Origin: Eunapius fragilis
Taxonomy: Eukaryota; Porifera; Demospongiae; Spongillida; Spongillidae
Length of the DNA stretch: 64,000 bases
Assembly (NCBI GenBank): GCA_963681505.1
Contig: OY811986.1
Span: 2,265,554 to 2,329,553 of the forward strand
Direction of reading: 5' to 3'
Under the pieces are notes generated by a model. It worked only from the letters and a program-made list of their open reading frames with translations. It was not told where the DNA came from and searched no databases. A program made the position numbers and the translations under genes. The stretch's first letter is position 1. Each line of letters begins with the position of its first letter. This document shows positions 45,966 to 56,309 of this stretch, piece after piece.

Positions 45966-46329
45966 TACCATAAAATCCTGGTGATGATACTTGTGATGAT
46001 GCTCAGCATTCAGCTGCACAAGAGACAGTTGTCAGTACCAACAATAGTGATAGGGCATCATTGCAAAAGCTTGAATGTGATGATGGTCAACAGATATGAG
46101 TTGAAGGGGTGTCTAGTAGAGCTAAGAAGAGAACAAACCACTTGGATCATTCACAGATTCCCGAATTGAAGAGGATCAAGGCTGCAGATGTGGCAAAGCC
46201 TGAGTCTGAGGGTGTTCAACAAGCAATGCAAAGTGATGCTAAAGGAGGGATTGCTGAATGTATGGAATGCAATGAAACAGTGTCCTTCCACATAGAAGAT
46301 AAGTATTGTATTCTGTATCTTGTGGGGAC

Positions 46330-46475
46330 AAAAGCAAAGCTGCAAAAAAGTATGATACTGCTGTAATATCTCAAGTATGTGGAGAGAACACTTACTTACT
46401 TGCTGGTCTAAAGAGAAAATACAAATCCAAACAACTTGAAAAAGTAGTAATGCCAACATGTAATCAAGCCAAAAA
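46330..46475 (+). pseudogene. Second copy of the GPY/F-like module
   Basis: The frame reads KYDTAVISQVCGENTYLLAG then LKRKYKSKQLEKV. It closely parallels the module at 45,850-45,950 (TKVCG, NTYLLTGLKRMY, LVKV). The duplicated block suggests a tandem chromatin- or DNA-contacting module behind the integrase core. Function is inferred only from its likeness to the GPY/F region. Confidence 0.6.
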
Positions 46476-46550
46476 AGTATGTTAGGAACTTTCTGCACGG
46501 TTATTTACATTGTTTATGTGGGTATGCCAGTATGAATATGTTCTTAATCT

Positions 46551-47310
46551 TTGCTTGCAGGAAACAAAGAATTATTACAGCTCAAAGGTGGCAACAAAAA
46601 ATTAATATCCTCATTGTTGACAACTATACCAACTGCAGCCCAGGCGCATGACAGCTTGGAAAAGTGTGAAGATGTAGAAACAAAAACAACTTTTGCATCA
46701 ATATTCAGCAAAACATTCAAGCCTATTGCAAATACAGCTTTGCAGGGTGTGATGAATCAGAAGCAGAGCTCTGATACATGTACCAGTCATGCAGCACTAA
46801 TGAGGAACATAGCAAAATTTGGTTTGAAAGTTTGCATAAATCTACCCTCAGATGGAAATTGCTTATTACAACTATGTGTGATCAACTGATGAGAGCCTTT
46901 GGAGTACGTAAGCGGCATCTGAGCCTACAAAAGGAAGTAGTTAACTATATGAAGTGCAACCCTACTACAGTAAGTTTTCATTTCTTAGCATACAATAGAC
47001 GTACTGTTTTTATACATGGCTATTGAAATTCTTACAGCCTGAAGGGACTCCATTTCTCAACTTCATTGATTCATTTGAATCTTGGGAATCATACCTGGTG
47101 CATATGGAGAGACCAGGAACTTGGGGAACCCATATAGAGCTAGCTCTTTCCAATATGTTGTCTGTAACATTCTGTAATGTTACAAATAGCAGTGTTGAGG
47201 ATGCATCTATTGTTTGGCTTTATCTGTATTCAAAGGAATTGCACTGACAGATGCTCCAGTACTAACTATTGGTTGTGAAATGGAGTATCACTACCACAGC
47301 TTAGCACCCA
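46551..47310 (+). pseudogene. OTU-type cysteine protease domain of the Ginger1 element
   Basis: OTU proteases usually remove ubiquitin. A predicted exon starts after the ag at 46,560. The catalytic Cys motif is LPSDGNCL (Cys codon 46,860-46,862), after which the frame shifts by one base. The helix region MRAFGVRKRHLSLQKEVVNY follows to a gt donor at 46,971. The next exon (from 47,039) reads FESWESYLVHMERPGTWGTH then IELALSNMLSVTF, the classic OTU middle. The catalytic His lies in EYHYHSL at 47,283-47,303. The Cys and His positions are intact. The frameshift directly after the Cys breaks the gene unless the assembly is wrong there. Confidence 0.83.
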
Positions 47311-47639
47311 TTACATCAGCTGATTTACATTTTCAAAATCCTTAGAAACGATTGTGCAATCAACCCACAAGCGCATTACCACATCAATCAGTGTCGATGA
47401 GACAGACAATGGTGAGACATCTGTGAGTTGCATTGGTTTAGTTATTTTGTTTCCTTCCTATATTAAAATTCTTATTTTGAAAAAGCTGCAAACCAGTCAC
47501 ATAATACCACCTGTAAAACAAGTACCAAGTCTTTCAGTGTGGAATATGATGGTAAGATATGTACTTGTAGGTAATTAAAAATCATACACTTCATATTGTT
47601 CTGTTGGCTTATTCAATATCACCTGTTTCATTACAGTGC

Positions 47640-48527
47640 AATGATAACAGCAAAGTCAGGAGCATTCTGTGTAACGGTGTCCGAATTTCTAGAGCTATTA
47701 AATGGGAATTGCATTGGAGATAATGTAGGATTTTTGACAGTTATATATAATAGCTCACTAAACGTTTTTAAATCTCACTCTAGGTAATCAATATATTTTT
47801 CCACATGCTTGAAAATGATGGTCTAATGAGAAGGCAGAAAACTGTAAGTCACAAGCTTTACGAATATTATATAATGTTATATTTTAGTACATAACATTTT
47901 GCTTATGAAATAGTTGGATGTTAAACTCTTTCATCTTCACAATGCTATCTGAGGAAAATGGCTATTTTATGCACTGGATATCATCAATTATTGAGGTACT
48001 ATTGGTGTAAAAAGTTAATAAAAGCTGAATTGAAATGATTCAACCTATTAAGACCAAAAGCATTTTCGAATACAGCTATACATCCTAATGCCATGCAATA
48101 TCCCAGGCCATTGGTTCCTTGCTGTAAGATAGATGGTTTGTATTAATGGTATTTTATTTTAATGGGGTTTATATTTCAGGTGATAGACATGGGAAAAAGA
48201 CAGGTAATCTTCTATGATTCAGCTTTTGAAACAATTCAGGGCAATGCTGCCACTGTGATACAGTAATTGATATGTGATGTACTGGTTTTTAGTACTTATT
48301 TATTTTATTCATCTGGTGTGTTTTGAAAAATCTAAAGCAACTTCCTGCTGCTAGAACAAAGTAAAAACCAGTATATTGGAACAGGAGATGACAGCAGTGA
48401 CACATGGATATTTTCTCTTTACAAGGTTATATACCTGAAATTTATAATTCATATAATTATTAATCGTTGCAAAGAATTCTACTCTTATGCAATGTAATAC
48501 CTATGACTGTGGTGTATACGTCTGCAA
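47640..48527 (+). CDS. Ulp1-type (C48) cysteine protease domain of the Ginger1 element
   Basis: C48 proteases cleave SUMO or related conjugates. Exon pieces: NGNCIGDN before a gt near 47,725; VINIFFHMLENDGLMRRQKT at 47,784-47,843 (donor gtaagt); HWFLA at 48,109-48,123 (His codon 48,109; donor gtaaga); VIDMGKRQVIFYDSAFETIQ from 48,180 (catalytic Asp in YDS, 48,216); and QCNTYDCGVYVCK at 48,490-48,528 (Gln 48,490, Cys 48,508, donor gtaaac). After splicing, His and Asp are 17 residues apart, as in SENP/Ulp1 enzymes. The His-Asp-Cys triad and the oxyanion Gln are all present. The part between Asp and Cys is only partly resolved, so completeness is unproven. Confidence 0.82.
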
Positions 48528-49510
48528 GGTAAACTCGTTGATGTAAAAATATAAATCCATATTACTACATGCCCATTACAGTGTATTGCTAATAAATTGA
48601 CTCTGAACTTTGTAGTAAGTTATTGGTGCATTGCAGTTACTACAGCCAAATAGAATTCTAATGTAGACAGACAGCATTGAACTTCGCTCGTAACTAGCTG
48701 TGCAGTTGCTAGAATGGTAATAATAAATGTACAAATAGTTTCCCATTTATATGTTCATGTCTCCATACAGTTCAATGTCATCAGCCCACATCAACACCAA
48801 AGCTGTACAATCAATGTTATACCTGTGCTCTGCAGAAGTCCTGAAAACTACAGTAGACAAGGTACACCTGTGCACATGTACAAAGTGGGTCAGCTATAAA
48901 TAATCTCTTCATATATACAGTTTACAAAGAATGGCGTTTTCATAGCCAATGGTGAAGGAGTGCAGGGTGGTATTATGTTCTTCAGTGCATGTAGAGTATA
49001 ACATCATCATATAGTAAAACAATATACATACAAGAACTTATTGCCACGCTTCAAGTGACCGATTCCTGAAGTGAGCCCAATTGATCCTCTACCCAAGATA
49101 TGTAGTTATGAAAGACAAGCAAAGCCCATTCAGGCATTTGTTGACAAATAACATGGTTTAATGGGTTTTTGTGGGTATGATGAACTTTAGAGGTACATTC
49201 AGGGATCAACACATAATTTACCACTTTATCCGAGACATGTCACAAAAATGAGGTCAGCCACAAATGTTTGTATAACCATTGGTCATGAGTTATCTCCTGC
49301 AGGAACATCTGAGGTCGATTTGTCAGAAAACCATTAATTCTATCTTTTTCAATGTTTACATTGATGGATAATGTGACAAGGTTTTCAAAAAAAATTAACG
49401 TTAGTGAACTAAAGTGCATTTTTTGAAAATGGCCTATTGATAACTGTCACGTTGTAAGTTTTAAATTGCACCCTGGGTAAATGAGATTTGTACTCTGTTT
49501 ATGCAAATAG

Positions 49511-49756
49511 GTGGACGCAGTCGAGCATTTTCTGTATGGTATTGCCATTGATGAGGGTTATGGAGGCAACAGAGCAAACATCCTTGCCTTAGATGTTTTG
49601 TATCCAGAGGTATGTAAATTGTGTGAGTTAAAAATAATTACACATCAGGCGTCTATTATATGTATATGAAGTTGATAATCAATTTGATTTCAAACGAGCA
49701 GGGGATGAAACGGGAAGAAGCAACAAAGTATTACGTGGAGAATGTTATGCCCTGAT
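49511..49756 (+). CDS. Probable C-terminal exons of the Ginger1 protein
   Basis: A frame opens after an ag (49,510): VDAVEHFLYGIAIDEGYGGN, then ILALDVLYPE up to a gt donor at 49,611. It resumes after cag at 49,702 as GMKREEATKYYVENVMP and a stop at 49,756. There is no known domain. Assignment to the transposon protein rests on position and splice fit. Confidence 0.5.
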
Positions 49757-50335
49757 TTTTATTTGTGTTTTTGTGTAATGAAATGATACATGGCTGATAA
49801 CGTTATACTTTCAAAAGGCTAGTCGCACAAAATGTTTAACCAAGAGGGATGGGGCCAATGCAAATTGGCGTGATTTGTAATTTCACTCATTTTTGCATGT
49901 TGCATGCATGTGCCCGTCGTGATTCACAGCACAACTTCCTGGCTATATAATAGCTCCACATAATCCAGCATCTATAGATCTTGAGTCCTATTGTATTCGC
50001 GCGCCCACGCGTGCACACACACGCACACACACGACAAAGCATGCATGTAATTGCACCAGAGATAGTATTTGCACCAGAGATAATATTTCATTCCCACTCA
50101 CAACACCATTCTATAGCTTTGGCCTGTGCAGAGGCAAGGTCCACTGAACATTTTTCATTTGGTCTCAACTATTTTATTATTTAATTTAATTTTCTGTTGT
50201 ATCGATATCCTGAAAAAAATGTAATTAAAAGTACTGTATATCTATTAAAAACCAGAGATAATATACAATAATACATCAAACACGCGCACACACTACTCCA
50301 CACGCACATACACCTGCACGCACACGCACGCGTAA

Positions 50336-50517
50336 CACACACACATGTGCACACACACATGTGCACACACACATGTGCACTCACACATGTGCACACACAC
50401 ATGTGCACACACACATGTTCACACACACACATGTGCGCACACACATGTGCACACACACATGTGCACACACACATACGCACGCACACAAACACACACACGC
50501 GCACACACAGAAACAAA

Positions 50518-50568
<51 letters not shown>
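50336..50568. repeat. CA/CATGTG microsatellite inside the Ginger1 element
   Basis: About eleven copies of a 14-16-bp unit, acacacacatgtgc, then (CA)n of about 25 repeats. All long His/Thr- or Cys/Val-rich frames here are repeat translations. Confidence 0.95.
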
Positions 50569-50569
<1 letters not shown>

Positions 50570-50589
50570 TGCAATTAAATTGGTTTTTT

Positions 50590-50720
50590 GGGGGGGGGGG
50601 GAATAAATTATTCCGAGGGAGGATAAACTTTTCCGGAATAATTTATCCGGGGGGATAAACAATTCCGGAATTGATTACCCGGAGGATCAATTGTTACGGG
50701 GGATAATCTATATCGTGACA
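50590..50720 (-). repeat. Right TIR of Ginger1 element
   Basis: Ends ...ccgtgaca-type terminus (tatcgtgaca). Read inward it gives TGTCACGATATAGATTATCC, then several attccggaat / tttatcc blocks and a C run, as at the left end. Confidence 0.8.
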
Positions 50721-50724
50721 CCGG
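50721..50724. repeat. Ginger1 target-site duplication, right (CCGG)
   Basis: CCGG directly after GTGACA: the recognised target sequence of Ginger1 elements. Confidence 0.8.
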
Positions 50725-50771
50725 AGCTCAATTGTGTCAATTTGAGACTGCTGCTGTTCTTTGCAACCAAG

Positions 50772-51125
50772 ATGGATGCGAGTTCTAGTCTCAGTGACAC
50801 TGACAGGAATATTTTTCCAGAAGAACCACACCAGCCCAGAGCATTTCACTTTCCAAAACGAGAGTATGGCTAGAAAAGTGGCAGTAAGATGACGTTTTCA
50901 AACAACATGGTTGGATAAGTGGCAATGGCTTCATTATTGTGAGGAAAATGACAGTGTGTTATGTTACACTTGCTTGAAGGCAAAGTTGGAGAAGAAGCTG
51001 TCATGGGCTGCAAATGCTGACGCAGTATTCTACTGATAGGGGTATACAAACTGGAAAGATGTCACTGTTAGATTTTCTACACAAACCATCACACTAGTGG
51101 GATTAGAGGACTGGAAGCATGCTAC
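50772..51125 (+). pseudogene. hAT-type (TTF zinc finger) transposase first-exon fragment
   Basis: The frame starts MDASSSLSDTDRNIFPEEPH and, with stops and frame changes, continues WLHYCEENDSVLCYTCLKAK, then a stretch ending in a TNWKDV motif. The Cys pair and the W-K-D motif fit the TTF-type zinc finger found in front of ZMYM-like hAT transposases. No catalytic core follows. It lies directly beside the Ginger1 right end. Confidence 0.65.
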
Positions 51126-51129
51126 AGGT

Positions 51130-51980
51130 AAAGGTGGTCTAAACATGATACCATGCAGCTGTATTCACAGAAAATCAGTTATTACATGGAATCAATATAA
51201 AATATCAATATAAAATTAATTCAGACCTTGGAATTTAGAATAAACTTTCACTAAGTTTTTCTCTTGACAATCTAGTTATCAAATTTGCTTCCCTGGAGCG
51301 CACATATTATATACAGTATTAAAAAATGAGATTGTATGCAGTTTTTGTGGTTGTATGTATCAAAAAAGCATGCATGGGCTCCTGGGGCGGAGTGAGGTAG
51401 GCTTACAGCGCTCCCCCATAACACTTCACTAGGTGGGACGGGATTCCCAGGATCATAAAACCCGCCAATGTGTGCCCTACCAATTACCATACATATTATC
51501 CTGGCTAAGCTGCCGCCGAAGCCCATTGCCCTCAACTCATTTAGCTCTCTCCTCTGCTTCGGCGTTAAGATTCCGTTGATCCGGGGCTCCTCAATGACAC
51601 CACATTTACACAACTCTTAGCTGCGTTCTTTTTTTACAATACGTTGATTACTTCATATCACCCTGCACCTCATTTGCGTAACCTTACTTTCTGCTATGTT
51701 GCCCATGGCCTGTTGCTTTGCCCCAACCCAAAAGAAGATCATGGAGCTGTTTATGGGTTTTAACCATACTTGGATCTAAGCCTGGAGGTCCTGTCTCCTG
51801 CATTTAGTGATAAAAAGGGTTCTGGATTAGATATTCTATACCATTTTGAGCGAAACATACCAAAAAACCATATATTTTAAAATTCTAATTATATATATAT
51901 ATATAATTATATTATATATATACTAGCCTCGCAAGCTGATATTGAAGTGGCAACTTTGTGATTAGTATACTTAACAACTC
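51130..51980. other. No gene recognised
   Basis: A 113-codon minus frame (51,272-51,613) has no recognisable domain. An (AT)n stretch lies at 51,890-51,920. Confidence 0.45.
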
Positions 51981-51988
51981 TATCTTAC

Positions 51989-52282
51989 TACAAGTAAAGA
52001 AAAACATTCTCTAACGAGAAAGTTGGTGGGATATAGGAACTGGAGGAAAAGGTGGTGTAAAAAGGAAGGGAACAAAGATTTTGCAAAAGGAAAATGAGAC
52101 AAAAATTCTATATTTAGCACTTCTTTTGGTTCTGTACATTTACATGTGCTAAATATAGGAATTTTGTCTTATTTTCCTTTTCCAAAAACCTTGTTCCCTT
52201 CCTTTTACACCTCATTTTCCTCCAATTCCTATATCCCATCAACTTTCTCGTTAGAGAATGTTTTTCTTTACTTGTTTCCTCT
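51989..52282. mobile_element. Fold-back MITE copy 3 (nearly complete palindrome)
   Basis: Outer ends caagtaaagaaaaacattct / agaatgtttttctttacttg. The arms of about 125 bp include gagaaagttggtgggatata, ggaaaaggtggtgtaaaa and ggaagggaacaa. The loop is about 35 bp. The match is close enough that a transcript would fold into a long hairpin. Confidence 0.92.
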
Positions 52283-52289
52283 ATTTTTT

Positions 52290-53400
52290 TATTGTCGATG
52301 ATTTGCGAATACTGCCAAGTGCTGACAAGTTATAGTTATAATGTAGCCTCTTTAGTTAAAGCACTTCAATTACCGTCACGAACAGACGCCCGGTTTTGTT
52401 CAGGATCAGCATTGTACCGAACGCGCAAGGACTCTAACTCGTCGTCTCGACTTTGGGGTATTCCTCTCATCATTTAGCTCTCCTCTTTTGTTGACGTGGT
52501 AGTATTATGACAAAACAACATCGCTAGCCAAAATTGGTGAACGATCAAATGATATCCCACCTGTTTATATAACTGCACAATTCTAAATATACGCCATGGG
52601 ATTGGGAACGTGCACTGCAATTACGTAATGATTACATATATCAGCTTCATGCTTTATTCATATATCTGATACCTGAAGATGTCCTTCCAGGAGATTCTAA
52701 AGCAATTAGTATAACTTGCGCTCTTTTAAACCCTTCCTGTACCGGAGTTGTACAAGGGCGAGCGACTACGACGATGACGGAGAAGAATTGGCCTGGAGAC
52801 GAGGAAAAACACGAGTTTTTTTTTGTTCTCTTAAAGCAAGCAGTTATAGCACTGGAAAAAAAAACATTAAAATGACCGTCTTTGCCTTCTGGTTCGATGG
52901 CAACAAAGAACTACACTATCCGTTCTTGGTACGCGAGTTTTACGCGGGTAGCGCTTTTTAAAATGATATTCACGACACTATATAGGAACTACTACCGTAG
53001 TTCCTGATGCATATTGTGTCGTTGTCGTACCCATCTAGAACGTCTTGCTTCACAGTATATAAAAATGTGGACCACTGGTTCATTATATTAGTATATCTGC
53101 CGCATGTGAAGTATGAACACCTGGGCATATATTTTAAAGGGAACTTATGCCCCCCACACTATTGACAATATAGAGTGATGTCTTGTTCACGCGCAATGGC
53201 TATTATACTCCAAAACCTTTCTGTTTAAAATACTTAATGCAATGCATATATAAAATTACATATATCTTTATGGGTTTGTAATTATTTTACATCTCACACA
53301 AACAGTGCTAAGAAACAGAAAGCGCAATAAAAAGGCATAATGCATATAGAATTACTGTATCTGGTTAAATCATGGGTTATGATGTGAAGACATTTTAATC
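52290..53400. other. No gene recognised
   Basis: AT-rich; 3' flank of RTK-C. Short plus-strand frames carry no domains. Confidence 0.45.
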
Positions 53401-53409
53401 CAAAGAAAT

Positions 53410-55907
53410 CTATTGCAATTGTATCAAAGCAGTCACCAGCTCTGTAAAGGATGGCCTTTGAGATGGTACACGTTTCCAGCAGGGAGCTATTGCTGTGCTA
53501 AATCTGGTATTAATGTCTATATGAAGAAAACGTTGAAACATACTGAATCTTACAATTGGTCAGTGCAAAGATGTGGCTTCTTAAGACGATACCCATTTGA
53601 TAGGTACTCGGGAATGTCACAGTTGTCTAATCCAGCATAAGGGATTTGGCCAAGAGTGAACACTTCCCAGCACAGGACTCCAAATGACCACTGCAATGTA
53701 AGGAAAATATTATCTCCTACTTAAGTACAAAGCATTACTGTACCACATCTGTTTTCTCATTAAAAATCTTGTCATTTAAACTCTCGAGTGGTAGCCATTT
53801 GACTGGCAGTTTTGATTTTGGAGATGTGAGACGATAGTATTCAGTGGAATAAACATCTTTAGAGAGTCCAAAGTCCGAAATCTTAACACAGAGGTCACTG
53901 TCAACCCTATAATGTAATATTATCGTTTTGGATCAAATGATGCATCTGAATATTATATATAGCCTATACATGCAGTTTCTTGCTGCAAGGTCTCTGTGGA
54001 CAAACTTGAGCTGTGCCAGGTACTCCATCCCACATGCTACATCCAGGCACATTTTTGTCAAGATTGATGAGCTCAGTCCCTTCATATAATACGAAATACA
54101 ATTTAAGAACAAAATATTACACATAGTACATGAGAACACCTTTAGGTATACCTCAGGGAATGACATAAGGTTGTTATCATCTTCTGACATTTCTGGATCA
54201 ACTGCCATTCTTTTTGAGAAAAGGAAAGATTTGAGGTCTCCGTTGGCCATCAATGGAAGCACAATTAATGGATGACCATCATCACTGTCCAGGCACACTC
54301 CCACCAGTGGCAGTATATTTGGGTGATCAAAATCTAGCATTATTGCTGCCTCATTCAAAAAATCCTTAACATTTTTTGAAGATGAAGCTGAAAAAAAGAA
54401 TTAATAAATGCAGCCTCACATGCATATATGTGAACACCTTTTAATGACTTCACTGCGACATTTGTGTTGAGGTGACTTCCATTAGTACTGAGTTTCCCAT
54501 GGTACACAACTCCAAACTCTCCTTCAAATATAATTTTTTAAATATGAAAATGCGTTGGCTTAATAAAATAACTGTTTAAAAAATACCAATTTACCTTCGC
54601 CGAGCAGGGTACCAATTGCTAAAGAAGATGAACTTATTACCGCACTTGAAAACGTTTCATTCCAGCTATCAAATGGCATGTCAGTAAGGTAACTGGTAGC
54701 AATTTGGGGTGAACAGCTGCTGTTTCCTTGTATTAGTACATTGTAAGAATGTAAGAGAGTTGAATCCGAAGTTGAGGTCCTAAATGCGTCACTTTAAAAA
54801 AAAAAGTGATAGAAATTTAAACGTACTTTTTGGTGGGAACCGTTTCTTCTTGTGTGGTCGTGGACTTCAACGAACCTATAATTGTCCATATAGCTAACTC
54901 ATTCATGTATAGCCGGAAACATGTTATTGCGTTTTGCAATCAATTACCTGCCTGATTGTTTTCATTAATCTGAGAACTGTTCACACAGTCATGCGTGCGA
55001 GTTCACGTACTAATTAACTCTTGCAAATGTACGTCACAGTTTTTCCACGTACCGTGTTATTATTCTGGCATATGCAAATCTATGCAGTACCAATGCGCAC
55101 ATGAGTGCTACAACAACCGCAAGTAACAAAGCCACAGGTACACCGACGCTTGACGGGAGAATGTAATGGTCAACATCTTTATTGCTTGTCTGCATGCAGC
55201 ATTCATACTGCGGCCTGATGCTGCCGGTACAACCCCCGGCAGATGAATAGTTCACACAAGGAGTGCGCATTATAATGAAGAAATGTTCTGAACAGCTTTT
55301 CTGTACATACATCAAGCAAGTCGTGAGACAAGACGGGCAGTTCGCTGTGCAGCTAGATTTGGGAGATGCACACGATGTCGCGTTATGGTAGCATGTGAAT
55401 GCGATAACACTTTGACACATGGTGTCCGGCGAAAAAAGGTATGAATAGTTGTAGCCATTACAATTGATAACCGACTGATATATTTGTGACGGTGTGGCGT
55501 ACTGATCGGAGGAGTACGTTATTATGGTCCCAGCGCACAGAGAGGAAGTATTCCGAACAGAGTAAAGGCAGGAAGGAGCAATTAATTCCTCAGAAGTAAC
55601 CACAGACAGATGGCAGGAATCATACACCCTATAGAGTTATAATAATATATGGAGTTATAGATGCATTTAAATGTATGGCAGATTAATTAAGCATAAGGCA
55701 ACAAGGCACGGTATGGTGGTCCCGGCGTCCCGCAATCCTTAGTTTTAGTGGGTAGTTATTAGTGACCTTTCGTTTCTGCCAGAGTACTTTACTGGCAGGA
55801 ATAATGTGCAAGCAGTTTGCACAACTATACCTTCGTAGCGGGTAGACGAAACATTGACAAATCAGAGTTGAGTTTTGAACTCCCGCGGACAGGCATAAAT
55901 ATATCAT
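53410..55907 (-). CDS. Receptor tyrosine kinase C (nine exons, 555 aa)
   Basis: Single-pass receptor kinase, a paralogue of RTK-A/B. Exons (minus): 55907-55831, 55628-55053, 54791-54595, 54521-54438, 54387-54152, 54079-53970, 53906-53744, 53690-53554 and 53497-53410. GT-AG ends, matching phases, 1,668 nt in all. The start (MIYLCLSAGV) is weakly signal-like and could lie further upstream. The Cys-rich ectodomain has CTANCPSC, CVNYS, then CC, like A/B. The membrane helix (VPVALLLAVVVALMCALVL) is near residues 187-205. Kinase motifs: [41 protein letters not shown], activation loop EYYRL, LPVKWLPLES, FGVLCWEVFTLG and PCWKRVPSQRPSF. All catalytic residues are present. Intron positions in the kinase match those of A/B, including a 110-bp catalytic-loop exon and a 137-bp C-lobe exon. 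Confidence 0.87.
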
Positions 55908-56045
55908 GTTGAACCCGATGGCTAAGGCGCTAAGGCCCTTAATTTGTGTAAAATGCGCTGTCGAGGGAGATGGTGTGGTACGATGTATATAAATATAGGA
56001 CGTCGGTATAGCGTCGACTTTGTAACTATTCACATAATAATAATT

Positions 56046-56297
56046 GGGGTTGAGACAGCGAAAAGGGACCTAGCGAATATTTTTTCAAGTTTTCAAATTA
56101 TTTCATATTTAAAGAGACACCTATGTCCTCTACATTTTCTTTCTTACGCACTAGAAATTAGCCTGTCCATCATGGAGTTGCAGGAGATCTGAATTTTTAA
56201 TTTCGCGTATACAGGTTTATTGCTCGCGTGGACTTTGATGCTCCTTTCTGGAAATTTTTAAAATATGCGCTAGGTCCCTTTTCGCTGCCTCGACCCC
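56046..56297. mobile_element. MITE with TIRs of about 30 bp and aatt flanks
   Basis: Starts GGGGTTGAGACAGCGAAAAG and ends with its near reverse complement (cttttcgctgcctcgacccc), with ggacctagcg also shared. Flanking aatt is present on both sides (56,042-56,045 and 56,298-56,301). 252 bp, non-coding. It sits about 140 bp upstream of the RTK-C start. Confidence 0.88.
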
Positions 56298-56309
56298 AAT
56301 TACTGATAT

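Larger units (their letters stand above)
44341..50720 (+). mobile_element. Ginger1-type DNA transposon with two protease domains
   Basis: 6,380 bp from TGTCAC to GTGACA. The ends match the Ginger1 pattern as described for that superfamily: TGT...ACA ends, TIRs of roughly 40-270 bp and a CCGG-type 4-bp target duplication. Here the flanks are CCAG and CCGG. The TIRs are divergent but share attattccgg, tttatcc, ggaataat and long C/G runs. On the plus strand the element codes for a gypsy-integrase-like transposase, a GPY/F-like module, an OTU-type protease and a Ulp1-type protease, followed by short C-terminal exons. A 240-bp CA/CATGTG array lies inside near the right end. It is not a gypsy LTR element: no RT, RNase H, gag or LTR is present. 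Confidence 0.87.

Noticed and set aside
50181-50662. Long His/Thr- and Cys/Val-rich frames on both strands
   Set aside because: Translations of the CA/CATGTG microsatellite; every frame is open for the same trivial reason.
44341-50720. Reading the 45-kb integrase as part of a third gypsy retroelement
   Set aside because: No RT, RNase H, gag, LTR or primer site nearby. The inverted TGTCAC/GTGACA ends with CCGG-type flanks and the downstream OTU and Ulp1 domains fit Ginger1 instead.
51272-51613. 113-codon minus frame as a gene
   Set aside because: No domain, signal peptide or splice partner; composition changes midway into AT-rich sequence.
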